Notes: generated by a model from the sequence alone, not told the origin. A DNA stretch of 64,000 bases from Rhodococcus sp. 14-2470-1b (GCF_002259415.1 NZ_NPFY01000031.1:124001-188000); one strand, 5' to 3'; counted from the stretch's first letter, positions 1-10,627 are shown. Translations and numbers: made by a program.

Positions 1-3000
1 CCCGAGCCGTGGGAGAACCACCGCAACATGGATCCGGCGGTACGGGCGTTCTACCAGTTCCATGCGTCGGTCATGGAGGCGTGGGACGGGCCTGCCTGCG
101 TCACGTTCACCGATGGTGCGTACGTCGGGGCCGTTCTGGACCGGAACGGTCTTCGTCCGGGCAGGTGGTGGCAGACCGAGGACGGTCGGGTCATTCTCGC
201 CAGCGAGGCCGGTGTGCTGGACGTGCCTCAGTCCGAGGTGGTGGCCAAGGGGCGGCTCGAGCCCGGCAAGATGTTCCTGATCGACACGGAGGCAGGCCGT
301 CTCGTTCCCGACGAGGAGATCAAACTGCAGCTCGCGTCCGAGCATCCCTATCAGGAATGGCTGCATGCAGGCCTGCTCGAGATCAAGAGCCTGCCCGACC
401 GTGCGCACATCCAGTACAACCACGACTCGGTGGTTCGTCGGCAGGTTGCGTTCGGGTACACCGAGGAAGACCTGCGCGTCGTACTGACGCCGATGGCCGC
501 GTCGGGCGGTGAGCCGTTGGGATCGATGGGAACCGACACGCCACCCGCTGTACTCTCGCAGCGGTCGAAGCAGCTGTACGACTACTTCATCGAACTGTTC
601 GCGCAGGTCACGAACCCTCCGCTCGATTCCATTCGCGAGGAGATCGTCACATCACTGACGCGCGTGATGGGCCCGGAGCAGAATTTGCTCGAGCCGTCGG
701 CTGCATCGTGTCGTCAGATCGTGCTGCCGTGGCCGGTGCTGGACAACGACGAGCTGAACAAGATCATTCACATCAACTTCGACGGCGATCACCCTGGGTT
801 GTCGGCGACCGTGCTGCGGGCACTGTACGAGGTCGAGCGCGGCGGCGAGGGTCTCGCCGAAGCCATCGAGGATCTGCGTCGTCGTGCCAGCGATGCGATC
901 GCCGCTGGATACCGAACGCTCATCATCTCCGACCGAGACTCCGACCACACGTACGCGCCCATTCCGTCGCTGTTGGCCACGGCTGCAGTCCACCACCACC
1001 TGGTACGCACCAAGGAACGCACCAAGGTCGCTCTCGTCGTCGAGTCCGGTGACGCACGCGAGGTGCATCACCTTGCTCTGTTGATCGGCTTCGGTGCGGC
1101 GGCGGTCAACCCGTATCTGGCCATGGAGTCCATCGAGGATCTCGTCGCGGAGGGCGAACTCACCGGTGTCGAGTCCACGGTCGCGGTCCGCAACTACCTG
1201 TACGGGCTGGGCAAGGGCGTGCTCAAGGTGATGTCGAAGATGGGCATCTCCACGGTCGGCTCCTATACCGGTGCGCAGGTCTTCGAGGCCGTCGGTCTCG
1301 ACAAGGAGGTCGTGCGCGAGTACTTCAAGGGGACGGTCAGCACTCTCGGCGGTGTCGGCTTGGACGTTCTGGCCGAGGAAGTGAAGCTGCGGCACCGTCG
1401 CGCCTACCCGGAGAACCCCACCGATCGGGTTCACCGCCGTCTGGACATCGGAGGTGAATACCAGTTCCGTCGCGAGGGCGAGCTGCATCTGTTCACTCCG
1501 GAGACCGTGTTCTTGCTTCAGCACGCGACGCGCACCGGGCGTTACGACGTGTTCCAGAAGTACAGCAGCGAGGTGGACCGGCTGGCGCGGGAAGGTGGTG
1601 CGCTTCGCGGGCTTTTCGAGTTCAAGGAAGGCTTGCGCGCCCCTGTTCCGCTGGACGAGGTCGAGTCGGCCGACTCGATCGTCACCAGGTTCAACACCGG
1701 GGCGATGAGCTACGGGTCGATCTCCGCCGAAGCACACGAGACCATGGCCGTCGCCATGAACAACCTCGGCGGTCGCTCCAATTCCGGTGAGGGCGGCGAG
1801 GACACGGATCGGTTGTACGACAAGTCTCGTCGCAGCGCGGTCAAGCAGGTCGCCAGCGGCCGCTTCGGGGTCACGAGCGACTATCTGGTCAATGCCAGCG
1901 ACATCCAGATCAAGATGGCGCAGGGCGCGAAGCCGGGGGAGGGTGGGCAGCTGCCCGGCTACAAGGTGTATCCGTGGGTCGCCAAGACCCGTCACTCGAC
2001 GCCCGGTGTCGGTCTCATCTCGCCGCCCCCGCATCACGACATCTACTCCATCGAGGACTTGGCGCAGCTGATCCACGATCTCAAGAACGCCAACGAGAAT
2101 GCACGCGTCCACGTCAAACTCGTCAGCTCGGTCGGAGTGGGCACCGTGGCAACGGGTGTGAGCAAGGCGCACGCCGACGTGGTCCTGATCTCGGGCTACG
2201 ACGGCGGCACGGGTGCGGCGCCGTTGACGTCGCTCAAGCACGCGGGCGCTCCCTGGGAGATCGGTCTCGCCGACGCTCAGCAGACTCTGGTACTCAACGG
2301 ACTCCGCGACCGAATCACGGTGCAGTGCGACGGTGGGCTCCGCACCGGCAGGGACGTCATCGTGGCGGCGCTGCTCGGTGCCGAGGAGTTCGGATTCTCG
2401 ACGGCTCCGCTCATCGTGTCGGGATGCATCATGATGCGTGTGTGTCATCTCGACACGTGCCCGGTGGGCGTGGCGACACAAAACCCGGAACTACGCAAAC
2501 GGTTCACCGGAAAGCCAGAGTTCCTGGAGGACTTCTTCCGGTTCGTGGCCGAGGACGTGCGCAAGTATCTGGCGCAGCTCGGTTTCCGCAGCATCGACGA
2601 AGCCGTCGGGCACGCAGATGCTCTGGAGACGGCCGCCGGTGTGGCGCACTGGAAGAGCAAGGGCCTGGACCTGACGCCGATCTTCGCCATGCCGAAGGAT
2701 CAGCACGGGGCACCGATGACACAGCGTCGACGCCTCCGCGGTCAGGACCACGGACTCGATCTCGCGCTCGACCGAACCCTGATCCAGTTGGCCGAGGGTG
2801 CACTCGAGGATGCGCACCCTGTGAAACTGGAACTGCCGGTGCGCAACGTCAACCGAACCGTCGGCACTCTGTTGGGTGCGGAGGTCACGCGCCGGTACGG
2901 TGGCGCGGGGCTTCCCGACGACACGGTGCGCGTCGAACTGACAGGGTCTGCAGGTCAGTCGCTCGGTGCATTCCTTCCCACCGGGATCACCCTCGATCTG

Positions 3001-3594
3001 ATCGGTGACGCCAACGACTATGTCGGGAAGGGGCTTTCGGGCGGCCGCGTCGTCGTCCGGCCGTCACCCGACGCCACCTTCGTCGCGGAGGACAACGTCA
3101 TCGCCGGCAACACCATTCTGTATGGCGCCACTGCGGGTGAGGTTTTCCTGCGCGGACGGGTGGGGGAGCGGTTCGCGGTCAGGAATTCCGGCGCGACCGC
3201 GGTCAACGAAGGCGTCGGCGACCACGCGTTCGAGTACATGACAGGTGGCCGTGTCGTCGTCCTCGGACCGACCGGACGCAACATGGCCGCCGGTATGTCC
3301 GGAGGTATCGCCTTCGTCCTCGGGCTGGACGAGAGCAACGTCAACATGGCCATGGTGTCTCTGCAGACGCCCGATCCCGACGATCTCGCGTGGCTGCGGG
3401 ACACAGTCGAGAATCACCGGAAGTGGACGGGATCCGCAGTGGCGTCGTCGCTGCTCGCGGATTGGCCGCGCCGTTCCGCTCTGTTCACCAAGATCATGCC
3501 CGTCGACTATCAGCGTGTGCTGGAAGCGACCTCGATGGCGCGCGCCGAGGGGCGCGACGTCGACTCAGCAATCATGGAGGCTGCACGTGGCTGA
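1..3594 (+). CDS. gltB: Glutamate synthase large (alpha) subunit, 5' end missing
   Basis: Makes glutamate from glutamine and 2-oxoglutarate with GltD; cytoplasmic iron-sulfur flavoprotein. The reading frame is already open at base 1, so this is the C-terminal 1197 residues; family members are about 1500, so the N-terminal amidotransferase part is cut off by the window. Visible are the FMN/synthase domain ([12 protein letters not shown] near 1690-1720, [12 protein letters not shown] near 1770-1800), the 3Fe-4S cysteines in [16 protein letters not shown] (about 2422-2470), and the C-terminal beta-helix ([11 protein letters not shown] near 3030). The stop overlaps the gltD start by 8 bp, indicating translational coupling. 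Very secure. Confidence 0.97.
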   Translation, partial: PEPWENHRNMDPAVRAFYQFHASVMEAWDGPACVTFTDGAYVGAVLDRNGLRPGRWWQTEDGRVILASEAGVLDVPQSEVVAKGRLEPGKMFLIDTEAGRLVPDEEIKLQLASEHPYQEWLHAGLLEIKSLPDRAHIQYNHDSVVRRQVAFGYTEEDLRVVLTPMAASGGEPLGSMGTDTPPAVLSQRSKQLYDYFIELFAQVTNPPLDSIREEIVTSLTRVMGPEQNLLEPSAASCRQIVLPWPVLDNDELNKIIHINFDGDHPGLSATVLRALYEVERGGEGLAEAIEDLRRRASDAIAAGYRTLIISDRDSDHTYAPIPSLLATAAVHHHLVRTKERTKVALVVESGDAREVHHLALLIGFGAAAVNPYLAMESIEDLVAEGELTGVESTVAVRNYLYGLGKGVLKVMSKMGISTVGSYTGAQVFEAVGLDKEVVREYFKGTVSTLGGVGLDVLAEEVKLRHRRAYPENPTDRVHRRLDIGGEYQFRREGELHLFTPETVFLLQHATRTGRYDVFQKYSSEVDRLAREGGALRGLFEFKEGLRAPVPLDEVESADSIVTRFNTGAMSYGSISAEAHETMAVAMNNLGGRSNSGEGGEDTDRLYDKSRRSAVKQVASGRFGVTSDYLVNASDIQIKMAQGAKPGEGGQLPGYKVYPWVAKTRHSTPGVGLISPPPHHDIYSIEDLAQLIHDLKNANENARVHVKLVSSVGVGTVATGVSKAHADVVLISGYDGGTGAAPLTSLKHAGAPWEIGLADAQQTLVLNGLRDRITVQCDGGLRTGRDVIVAALLGAEEFGFSTAPLIVSGCIMMRVCHLDTCPVGVATQNPELRKRFTGKPEFLEDFFRFVAEDVRKYLAQLGFRSIDEAVGHADALETAAGVAHWKSKGLDLTPIFAMPKDQHGAPMTQRRRLRGQDHGLDLALDRTLIQLAEGALEDAHPVKLELPVRNVNRTVGTLLGAEVTRRYGGAGLPDDTVRVELTGSAGQSLGAFLPTGITLDLIGDANDYVGKGLSGGRVVVRPSPDATFVAEDNVIAGNTILYGATAGEVFLRGRVGERFAVRNSGATAVNEGVGDHAFEYMTGGRVVVLGPTGRNMAAGMSGGIAFVLGLDESNVNMAMVSLQTPDPDDLAWLRDTVENHRKWTGSAVASSLLADWPRRSALFTKIMPVDYQRVLEATSMARAEGRDVDSAIMEAARG

Positions 3595-5092
3595 CCCACG
3601 AGGATTTCTGAACATCGTCAAGCAGGAAGCGGCGAAGCGGCCGATCGGTGAGCGCGTCAAGGACTGGAAAGAGGTCTACTCGCACCAGCCTGCCGACGAG
3701 CGAGCCGTCGAGGTCTCCGATCAGGCACGCCGGTGCATGGATTGCGGAATTCCGTTCTGCCACTCGGGAACTGCGGGCTGCCCCCTCGGCAACCTGATTC
3801 CGGAGTGGAACGACCTGGTACGTCGAGGCCGCTGGGACGCTGCGAGCGATCGCCTCCACGCGACCAACAACTTCCCGGAGTTCACCGGTCGCGTCTGTCC
3901 TGCGCCCTGCGAGGCTGCGTGCGTGCTCTCGATCTCGGAGAGCGAGACCGGTGGAAGCGTCACGATCAAGCGCGTCGAGCAGACCATCGCGGACCTGGCG
4001 TGGGACGAAGGCAGCGTCGTGCCGCAGCCGCCGACGATCAGCACGGGTAAGACCGTCGCGGTGGTCGGTTCCGGCCCGGCCGGACTCGCCGCTGCCCAGC
4101 AGTTGACCCGTGCGGGTCACGACGTCACCGTGTACGAACGGGACGACAGGCTCGGGGGTCTGCTTCGGTACGGAATCCCCGAGTTCAAGCTGGAGAAGTC
4201 GGTTCTGGATCAGCGTCTCATGCAGATGCGTGCGGAGGGAACTCATTTCGTCACCGACTGCGAGGTGGGAATCGACTTCACCGTCGAGCAGTTGCGGGCG
4301 AAGTTCGATGCCGTCGTTCTTGCTGTCGGTGCGTTGCGTGCGCGGGACAACACCGAGGTCGAGGGTCGCGGTCTGAGCGGTATCCATCTGGCCATGGAGC
4401 ATCTGGTGCCGTCGAACAAGGAGTGCGAGGGAGACGGCCCCACGTCCATCTCGGCGAAGGACAAGCACGTCGTCATCATCGGCGGCGGAGACACCGGAGC
4501 CGACTGTCTCGGCACGGCGCACCGTCAGGGTGCCGCGTCGGTGACGCAGTTGGACTACAACCAGGCGCTTCCGGATGCTCGGGACGACTCCACGTCGCCG
4601 TGGCCGTCGTGGCCCCTCGTTCTGCGTACCTCACCGGCCCACGCCGAGGGCGGTGTGGTGCGGCATCAGGTTGCCGTCCAACGCTTTCTGGGTGACGAGA
4701 ACGGCCGCGTCCGAGCGATGGTCCTCGCCGAGGTCGAGGTGCAGCGCGACGCGGACGGTCGACGGATCATCACCCCCATCGGTGAGGAAGTCGAGCTTCC
4801 GTGCGACCTCGCGCTCTTCGCGATCGGGTTCGAAGGCGTCGAGCACAGTCCTCTGCTCGACGACTACGGCCTGTCGCTGACTCGTCGCGGTTCGGTTTCC
4901 TGTGGACCCGACTGGCAGACCACCGCTCCCGGCGTGTTCGTCTGCGGCGACGCTCATCGAGGCGCGTCGCTGGTGGTCTGGGCCATCGCGGAGGGACGGT
5001 CCGCAGCGCACGGCGTCGACGCGTTCCTGACCGGTCGCTCCGACCTTCCGTCGCCGGTTCACCCGACCGCTCTGCCTCTCGCAGTGGTGTGA
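3587..5092 (+). CDS. gltD: Glutamate synthase small (beta) subunit
   Basis: NADPH-dependent electron-input subunit of glutamate synthase, about 501 residues. The open frame extends far upstream inside gltB, but the GTG at 3587 gives the family N terminus ([12 protein letters not shown]), so the start is placed there, overlapping gltB by 8 bp. Seen: N-terminal cysteine sets for 4Fe-4S clusters ([25 protein letters not shown]), an FAD-binding GxGxxG ([14 protein letters not shown]) at roughly residue 150, an NADPH-binding Rossmann motif ([13 protein letters not shown]) near residue 295, and the C-terminal [17 protein letters not shown] that closes the FAD site. All expected elements are present. 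Confidence 0.97.
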   Translation: MADPRGFLNIVKQEAAKRPIGERVKDWKEVYSHQPADERAVEVSDQARRCMDCGIPFCHSGTAGCPLGNLIPEWNDLVRRGRWDAASDRLHATNNFPEFTGRVCPAPCEAACVLSISESETGGSVTIKRVEQTIADLAWDEGSVVPQPPTISTGKTVAVVGSGPAGLAAAQQLTRAGHDVTVYERDDRLGGLLRYGIPEFKLEKSVLDQRLMQMRAEGTHFVTDCEVGIDFTVEQLRAKFDAVVLAVGALRARDNTEVEGRGLSGIHLAMEHLVPSNKECEGDGPTSISAKDKHVVIIGGGDTGADCLGTAHRQGAASVTQLDYNQALPDARDDSTSPWPSWPLVLRTSPAHAEGGVVRHQVAVQRFLGDENGRVRAMVLAEVEVQRDADGRRIITPIGEEVELPCDLALFAIGFEGVEHSPLLDDYGLSLTRRGSVSCGPDWQTTAPGVFVCGDAHRGASLVVWAIAEGRSAAHGVDAFLTGRSDLPSPVHPTALPLAVV

Positions 5093-5151
5093 TCAGCGCC
5101 GTTGTGACACCGTAGTCTGTACCGATCCAGGTCGGTTCACCTGTGGCAACT

Positions 5152-5175
5152 CACTACTACCGGTCAGTAGTGTTT
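5152..5175 (+). terminator. Possible gltBD terminator
   Basis: Inverted repeat CACTACT (5152-5158) / AGTAGTG (5166-5172) with a 7-nt loop, followed by TTT, 60 bp after the gltD stop and before pyk. The stem is only 7 bp and the T-run short, so termination efficiency is uncertain. Confidence 0.5.
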
Positions 5176-5223
5176 GGTCGGGGACCTCTGCCGTAGAGAA
5201 GGTGAGGTGCACCGACTACGCTC

Positions 5224-6648
5224 GTGATCGTGAGCCGACGTACGAAGATCGTTTGCACCCTTGGACCTGCAACCGCCAGCGCTGAGCGAATCCGCGAACT
5301 CGTCGAGAGTGGAATGGATGTCGCTCGACTGAATTTCAGCCATGGTGATCACCCCGATCATCAGGCCAACTACGAGTGGGTCCGTGCGGCCTCGAATGCC
5401 ACCGGCAAAGCCGTCGGCATCCTTGCCGACCTCCAGGGACCCAAGATCCGTCTCGGACGGTTCACGGAAGGTAAGACCACCTGGGCCGCCGGTGAATTGG
5501 TACGCATCACCGTCGACGAGTGCGAGGGCACGCACGACCGCGTGTCGACGACGTACAAGGAATTGGCGCAGGACGCCAAGGAGGGCGACAGGCTCCTCGT
5601 CGACGACGGCAAGGTCGGACTCGTCGTCACGGGAGTCGAGGGCAACGACGTGCTGTGCCGCGTCACCGAAGGTGGACCGGTCAGCAACAACAAGGGCGTG
5701 TCCCTGCCGGGTATGGACGTGTCCGTTCCGGCGTTGTCGGAGAAGGACATTGCCGACCTCGAGTTCGCACTGTCGCTCGGAGTCGACTTCATCGCGCTGT
5801 CGTTCGTTCGCTCCCCTGCGGACGTCGAGCTCGTGCACGCGGTCATGGATCGCGTCGGCCGCCGCGTGCCGGTCATCGCGAAGCTCGAGAAGCCCGAAGC
5901 CGTGGACAATCTCGAAGCCATCGTGCTTGCGTTCGACGCAGTCATGGTGGCCCGCGGCGACCTCGGTGTCGAACTCCCGCTCGAACAGGTTCCGCTGGTG
6001 CAGAAGCGCGCGATCCAGATCGCGCGTGCCAACGCCAAGCCCGTCATCGTCGCAACGCAGATGCTCGAGTCGATGATCGAGAACTCGCGCCCCACCAGGG
6101 CAGAGGCGTCCGATGTCGCGAACGCCGTACTCGACGGCACCGACGCGGTCATGCTGTCCGGTGAGACCTCCGTCGGCAAGTACGTGATGGAGACCGTGCG
6201 CACCATGGCCCGCATCGTCGAGACCGTCGAGAGCGAGGGCGATCCCGTTCCTCCTTTGACTCATGTTCCGCGTACCAAGCGAGGCGTCATCTCCTACGCC
6301 GCGCGTGACATCGGTGAGCGTCTCGACGCCAAGGCGCTCGTCGCGTTCACTCAGTCCGGCGACACCGTGCGGCGACTCGCGCGTCTGCACACGTCGTTGC
6401 CGTTGCTCGCTTTCACCTCGATTCCCGAGGTTCGTTCGCAGCTGGCTCTGAGCTGGGGAACCGAGACGTTCCTGGTTCCCGATGTGGCCACTACCGATGC
6501 GATGGTGCTCGAGGTCGACAAGGCTCTGCTCGAACTCGGGCGGTACAACAAGAGTGATCAGGTCGTGATCGTGGCCGGTGCTCCTCCCGGCACAGTAGGC
6601 TCGACCAACTTGATCCACGTGCACCGAATTGGGGAAGAGGACCGGTAA
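5224..6648 (+). CDS. pyk: Pyruvate kinase
   Basis: Last step of glycolysis: phosphoenolpyruvate + ADP to pyruvate + ATP. 474 residues, normal length. Seen: N-terminal KIVCTLGPA, substrate-loop RLNFSHGDH, LADLQGPKIRLG, the metal/PEP site VIAKLEKPEAV, the signature MVARGDLGVELPLEQVPLVQK, and ATQMLESMI. Two in-frame GTG codons compete: 5224 and 5230. The second would give SRRTKIVCTLG, which matches the usual family start; a purine-rich AAGGTGAGG lies near 5199-5207. The stop is immediately followed by the tesB GTG, so the two are probably co-transcribed. Confidence 0.96.
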   Translation: MIVSRRTKIVCTLGPATASAERIRELVESGMDVARLNFSHGDHPDHQANYEWVRAASNATGKAVGILADLQGPKIRLGRFTEGKTTWAAGELVRITVDECEGTHDRVSTTYKELAQDAKEGDRLLVDDGKVGLVVTGVEGNDVLCRVTEGGPVSNNKGVSLPGMDVSVPALSEKDIADLEFALSLGVDFIALSFVRSPADVELVHAVMDRVGRRVPVIAKLEKPEAVDNLEAIVLAFDAVMVARGDLGVELPLEQVPLVQKRAIQIARANAKPVIVATQMLESMIENSRPTRAEASDVANAVLDGTDAVMLSGETSVGKYVMETVRTMARIVETVESEGDPVPPLTHVPRTKRGVISYAARDIGERLDAKALVAFTQSGDTVRRLARLHTSLPLLAFTSIPEVRSQLALSWGTETFLVPDVATTDAMVLEVDKALLELGRYNKSDQVVIVAGAPPGTVGSTNLIHVHRIGEEDR

Positions 6649-7566
6649 GTGACCGATGCGGGGGGAACGGGTGCAACCACTGCACCCGGCGCTATTGAAG
6701 TGAAGACGGATCTGGAGACGCTCCTCGAGCTGCTGGCGCTCGAGGAGATCGGCGAGGACAAGTTCCTGGGGGTACACCCTCGTCAGGTCGGAAGCCGGAC
6801 CTTCGGCGGTCAGATGGTCGCGCAAGCGCTCATCGCAGCCGGCCGAACGGTCACGGGAACGACCCGTGACGTCCATGCGATCAACGCGCACTTCATCCGT
6901 GGCGGTGATGTGAAGAAGCCGATCGAGTACCACGTCGACCGACACCGCGACGGTCGAGCATTCGCCAACCGGCAGGTCACGGCATATCAGGACGGCAACG
7001 AGATCTTCGTGATGCTCGCTGCGTTCCAGGATTTCGGCACCGGACTCGAGCACAGTGTCGAGCTGCCGGATGTTGCATACCCGGACGCGTTGCCGCCGCT
7101 CGGCGACCACTTCGTCGGTTACGAGGACAGGCTGCAGATGTTCGTCGACGCGCTCAAGCCGATCGACATGCGCTACGCGAACGATCCCGCGTGGATTCTG
7201 CAGGGGACCGGCGAGAAGCTCAATCACAACCGCGTGTGGATGAAGGCCGACGGTGATCTTCCCGACGACGCGATCTTCCACGCCGCCACGATGGGGTACG
7301 CGTCGGACACGACGGTGCTCGACTCCATCATCACCACACACGGTCTGTCGTGGGGGTTCGATCGGATCGTCGCGGCAACCGTGAACCATTCCATCTGGTT
7401 CCATCGACCGTTCCGATTCGACGACTGGGCGTTGTACGCGACGGAGTCTCCTGTCGCGGCGGGGTCCAGAGGCCTGGCCACGGGCAGGTTCTTCTCGATG
7501 GACGGCTTGCTTCTCGCGACGGTGGTGCAGGAAGGTCTGATCAGGCACTTCCCTCGGAAGGCCTGA
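6649..7566 (+). CDS. tesB: Acyl-CoA thioesterase II (TesB type)
   Basis: Hydrolyses acyl-CoA to free fatty acid and CoA. 305 residues forming the expected double hot-dog fold: first half around HPRQVGSRTFGGQMVAQAL and AINAHFIRGGD, second half with GYASDTTVLDS and LLATVVQEGLIRHF, which supply the Asp, Thr and Gln of the active site. The GTG start directly abuts the pyk stop codon; a second GTG at 6700 would trim a poorly conserved 17-residue N-terminal segment. Coupling with pyk matches the pykA-tesB order recalled for mycobacteria. Confidence 0.93.
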   Translation: MTDAGGTGATTAPGAIEVKTDLETLLELLALEEIGEDKFLGVHPRQVGSRTFGGQMVAQALIAAGRTVTGTTRDVHAINAHFIRGGDVKKPIEYHVDRHRDGRAFANRQVTAYQDGNEIFVMLAAFQDFGTGLEHSVELPDVAYPDALPPLGDHFVGYEDRLQMFVDALKPIDMRYANDPAWILQGTGEKLNHNRVWMKADGDLPDDAIFHAATMGYASDTTVLDSIITTHGLSWGFDRIVAATVNHSIWFHRPFRFDDWALYATESPVAAGSRGLATGRFFSMDGLLLATVVQEGLIRHFPRKA

Positions 7567-7585
7567 CTCGATGGCAGTCCACCGG

Positions 7586-8563
7586 TCAGGCCAGAGCCGG
7601 CGCGATCGTCGTGGTCCAGGCTTCGCGTAGCTGGTCTTCGAAGAGCGGCCAGGTGTGAGCGCCCCGCTCACGCATGGAAATCGTTGCTGGAACTCCAGTT
7701 CGGTGCAGAGCGTCGACGAACAGTGACGTGCAGTAGTTGACCAGCGCTTCGACGACGACCCCGCCGACGGGTGGGAAAGCACCGACCGGGATGCGGTCCA
7801 CGGGTCCTGGAAGTCCTTCCGACGCACTGACGTACACCGCTGTGCCGCGCAGTCTTTCGACGTTCACGGCCGGGTCGTGTTCGCGCCACGCAGGGTTGCC
7901 CGGCAATCCCCACATGTTGAACGGGTTGTTCAGGCCACCCGCGATCATCGTCGAGATTCCTGCCATCGCAAACGGATTCGAGGGTGCAGGGCAGCCGCTG
8001 AACGACGCCGCGGCGTCGAACACGTCCGGTGCCTGAATGGCCAGATCGAGCGCGGGGCCTCCGCTCATGGACAGGCCGGCGATGCCGTTCTTCCCGGTCG
8101 AGCCGAAGTGGCCGTCGATCGCCTGGGGGAGTTCGCGGGTGAGATAGGTCTGCCACTTGTAGTTTCCGAGCACCGGGTCGGGGTTCTGCCAGTCGGTGTA
8201 GAAGCTGAACCTCCCACCGACCGGCATGACGACGGTGACGTTCTTGTCGGCGAAGAACTCCGCTACCGAAGAGTTCCCGAGCCATCCCACGCCGTCCTCG
8301 TTCCCGAGTGCACCGTTCAGGAGATAGAGGGTGGGAAGAGTGCCGCCGTGGGAAGGCCGCAGGACGTCGTTCGAGATCACCTTGTCCATGGACGGCGAAT
8401 ACACGTCGACTACGGAGTGAGTTGCGGACATTGCGCGAACATCGACCACATCGGCCGTCGCAGCGGGCGCAGCATGCGCGGGGCCGGCGACCGTGAGGGC
8501 GCTCGCCGCCAGCGCGAACACGACGACCGAACGCACCATCAGTAACTTCTGCCACATTCGCAT
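7586..8563 (-). CDS. Secreted antigen-85-type mycolyltransferase/esterase
   Basis: Predicted exported alpha/beta hydrolase of the antigen 85 family, which transfers mycoloyl groups between trehalose monomycolate and arabinogalactan or trehalose in the envelope. The start is placed at the ATG giving MRMWQKLLMVRS, because a clean signal peptide follows (hydrophobic VVVFALAASALTVAG, cleavage after AHA near residue 31). The nucleophile is Ser165 in AGLSMSGG, and the C-terminal His lies in GAHTWPLFEDQL. About 325 residues. It is divergent from the GT87 gene. Donor and acceptor cannot be told from sequence. Confidence 0.85.
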   Translation of the reverse strand: MRMWQKLLMVRSVVVFALAASALTVAGPAHAAPAATADVVDVRAMSATHSVVDVYSPSMDKVISNDVLRPSHGGTLPTLYLLNGALGNEDGVGWLGNSSVAEFFADKNVTVVMPVGGRFSFYTDWQNPDPVLGNYKWQTYLTRELPQAIDGHFGSTGKNGIAGLSMSGGPALDLAIQAPDVFDAAASFSGCPAPSNPFAMAGISTMIAGGLNNPFNMWGLPGNPAWREHDPAVNVERLRGTAVYVSASEGLPGPVDRIPVGAFPPVGGVVVEALVNYCTSLFVDALHRTGVPATISMRERGAHTWPLFEDQLREAWTTTIAPALA

Positions 8564-8663
8564 CAGTCGATGGTGGCACGCATCGGCATGACCGCTGCTA
8601 ACGATCAGGCGTCGAATCCACAAAGTTCGCCTGTGTCGTCCGTGATTTTCCACGAAGTACCAA

Positions 8664-8669
8664 TAGTGT
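8664..8669 (+). promoter_or_regulatory. -10 box of the GT87 gene, probably leaderless
   Basis: TAGTGT lies 7 nt before the ATG at 8677, and no Shine-Dalgarno sequence is present. A transcript starting at the usual distance would begin at or beside the ATG, so leaderless translation is inferred. Confidence 0.5.
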
Positions 8670-8676
8670 CCGTTCC

Positions 8677-10152
8677 ATGCCGGAAACCGACACGTTTCGA
8701 CGACACGACGGGCGATGGGTCACGTTCGCAGTTGTCGCCGCAGCCGTCGCCCTCGTCGCGCATGCGTGGACGTTGGGATTCGCCGGCTTGTACGGACTGT
8801 TCGGGAACGGGGTCGACGCCATCGTGTACCGGCACGGCGGTGGGACGTTGCTGACCGGTGAGGGCCTGTATTCGTTCTCGTTGTTCGAAACCTCGCTGCC
8901 GTTCACCTACCCGCCGTTCGCTGCTTTGGTGTTCGTTGTGCTTGCCGTGCTACCGATCTCGGCCACGACGGCGGTCGTGGGCGTCGTCAACATCCTGCTT
9001 CTCTACCTCGCGGTCCTTCTGAGTTGGAGGATTCTCGGGTACCGCGGAGTGCCCACTCATGTCGTCGCCCTCGGATCGGCGGTGGCGTTCACGTGGCTCG
9101 AACCGGTTCGAATGACACTGTGGCTCGGGCAGATCAACCTTCTTCTGCTGATCCTCGTGCTGTGGGATCTCGGTCGTCCCGATGGCAGTCGTCTGCGAGG
9201 AATCGGTGTCGGCCTCGCCGCGGGGTTGAAACTGACACCGGCATTCTTCGTCGTGTATGCGCTTGCCGCCAGGCAGTTCCGGACTGCGGCGGTGGCCGTC
9301 GCGACGTTCGCCGCCACTGTTCTCGCGGGATCGATTCTGTTGTTCGACGACGCACGCACCTTCTGGACCAGCGCGATCTTCCAGTCCGATCGGATCGGCT
9401 GGCTACCGTCGCCGGCGAATCAGTCGGTGCACGGTGTGCTCGCTCGAATTTGGTCCGACGGGTCGCCGCCGATGGCACTGTGGCTCGGATGTGTACTCGT
9501 CGTCGGCGTGCTCGGACTGTGGTGCGCGGTGGCGGCCGAGCGCCGAGGCGCTCGGTTGCTGTCGTTGACCATCTGCGGACTGACGACTCCCATGGTGTCC
9601 CCGTTCTCGTGGGGACATCACTGGGTGTGGTGCGTGCCGTTGGTCGTGGTGGTTCTGGACTGGGCTGCGAGATCCGCTCGGTCCTGGAGCTGGGCGATAC
9701 CGGCCCTCGTCGTGGCCCCGTTCGTCGCCTGGTACTGGACGGCGCCCAGTGGCACTGCCGTCATCGGCACATTCATGCTCGGCGTCCCGTCATGGGCGAG
9801 AATCCCGGTGACATCGGTCTACCCGATCGTGTTCGCGGTCGTTCTCGTGGTTGCGGTCGTCTCGACTGCTGGACCGAGATATCTCCGGCAGAGGCTGCGC
9901 GACCGATCGCCACGCGTCGAGCTTTCGGTCGAAGGACAGAGAGGCGTGAGCGGGGCTGGTCGACGGAAGCCGACGTACGGCGACATCGCGTACGGACGGG
10001 GAGACGTGGCGAACAAAACTCGTCTCGGCCTTGGCTCCGTTGAAGAAGATGCGCTGGATGGAAGGAAATTCGCCGAGCAGGGAGTCGAAGTCGTTCGTCT
10101 CGACAGTGGACTCGACGATCGCGGAGTCGAGGCTCCCGTGCCGCGTGCATAG
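8677..10152 (+). CDS. GT87-family polyprenol-phosphate mannosyltransferase-like membrane protein
   Basis: Multi-spanning membrane protein with the layout of actinobacterial GT87 (DUF2029) alpha-mannosyltransferases that extend lipomannan and related glycans using polyprenyl-phosphate-mannose. About ten hydrophobic segments lie between residues 14 and 410; landmarks are FTYPPFAAL, WLGQINLLLLILVLWDL, AAGLKLTPAFFVVYAL, SPANQSVHGVLAR and SPFSWGHHWVW. The family would end near residue 415-420 (about base 9930). The last ~70 residues are polar and overlap the opposite-strand glycosylase gene, so this tail may be a recent read-through or frameshift product. The acceptor glycan is unknown. Confidence 0.82.
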   Translation: MPETDTFRRHDGRWVTFAVVAAAVALVAHAWTLGFAGLYGLFGNGVDAIVYRHGGGTLLTGEGLYSFSLFETSLPFTYPPFAALVFVVLAVLPISATTAVVGVVNILLLYLAVLLSWRILGYRGVPTHVVALGSAVAFTWLEPVRMTLWLGQINLLLLILVLWDLGRPDGSRLRGIGVGLAAGLKLTPAFFVVYALAARQFRTAAVAVATFAATVLAGSILLFDDARTFWTSAIFQSDRIGWLPSPANQSVHGVLARIWSDGSPPMALWLGCVLVVGVLGLWCAVAAERRGARLLSLTICGLTTPMVSPFSWGHHWVWCVPLVVVVLDWAARSARSWSWAIPALVVAPFVAWYWTAPSGTAVIGTFMLGVPSWARIPVTSVYPIVFAVVLVVAVVSTAGPRYLRQRLRDRSPRVELSVEGQRGVSGAGRRKPTYGDIAYGRGDVANKTRLGLGSVEEDALDGRKFAEQGVEVVRLDSGLDDRGVEAPVPRA

Positions 10153-10383
10153 TTTCACGACATCCCACACCGCGATTCCGCGAGCGAGCAGAATCGCGGT
10201 TCGCTCGTCGTAGGACTTGTCCAGGCCTGCACCGAACAGCGCTCCCATGATCGGCCAGAACGCGTTGCGAGGATGCGCGTAGTACTGTGCCGCTTTCAGC
10301 GATGCCACTCCGGGCATGGAGCCGAGGATCAACGTGTGCGACGAACGGTCGACTATCGGCGGAAAGCTGTGCACCGTGGTCAT
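9790..10383 (-). CDS. DNA-deoxyinosine (hypoxanthine-DNA) glycosylase, uracil-DNA glycosylase superfamily
   Basis: Predicted base-excision repair enzyme removing hypoxanthine, the deamination product of adenine. Seen: LILGSMPGVASLKAAQYYAHPRNAFW near residues 18-43, the superfamily active-site region; GIAVWDVVKLCTRHGSLDS; FFNGAKAETSF; and the C-terminal LPSTSPAHASLSFDRKL loop. The core ends near residue 170; about 27 low-complexity residues follow and run into the GT87 gene on the other strand. The convergent coding overlap is 363 bp, unusually long. The family call is good; exact substrate is inferred. Confidence 0.82.
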   Translation of the reverse strand: MTTVHSFPPIVDRSSHTLILGSMPGVASLKAAQYYAHPRNAFWPIMGALFGAGLDKSYDERTAILLARGIAVWDVVKLCTRHGSLDSAIVESTVETNDFDSLLGEFPSIQRIFFNGAKAETSFVRHVSPSVRDVAVRRLPSTSPAHASLSFDRKLDAWRSVAQPLPEISRSSSRDDRNHENDREHDRVDRCHRDSRP

Positions 10384-10444
10384 CCCACCAGCATGTCAGG
10401 CCCAATCGCGTGCGGGCGCCGGCGTCGTCGACGACAATGGAGCC

Positions 10445-10627
10445 ATGTTGGATCCACGAGTACTCGACAATCATGAACTCGACGCAGAACTCGCTGTACT
10501 CAAGCGTGGGCGCGATGCATCGATGGACGAGGGTGCGCAAGGCGCCGAGCTCGCGGAGGCGGATGCTCTGATCGAGAAGTTCGAAGCCGAGATCCGTCAT
10601 CGTCACGAGCAACCGCAGGGAGATTAG
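10445..10627 (+). CDS. Small hypothetical protein, 60 aa, acidic and helical
   Basis: Not recognised. The ATG at 10445 gives a charged, alanine- and glutamate-rich 60-residue protein (begins LDPRVLDNHELD, ends RHRHEQPQGD) that should be mostly helical with no signal peptide or membrane segment. A longer frame extends upstream, but that part overlaps the glycosylase start. GACAAT lies 6 nt before the ATG, suggesting a leaderless mRNA. Its stop overlaps the convergent DUF1772 stop by 4 bp. Coding-like composition favours a real gene. Confidence 0.55.
   Translation: MLDPRVLDNHELDAELAVLKRGRDASMDEGAQGAELAEADALIEKFEAEIRHRHEQPQGD

Noticed and set aside
652..2481. 609-codon minus-strand frame inside gltB
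   Set aside because: Antisense shadow of gltB; no family features.
5164..7827. 887-codon open frame on the minus strand across pyk and tesB
   Set aside because: Antisense to two certain genes; the protein is arginine-rich without recognisable motifs. Typical GC3-driven shadow frame.
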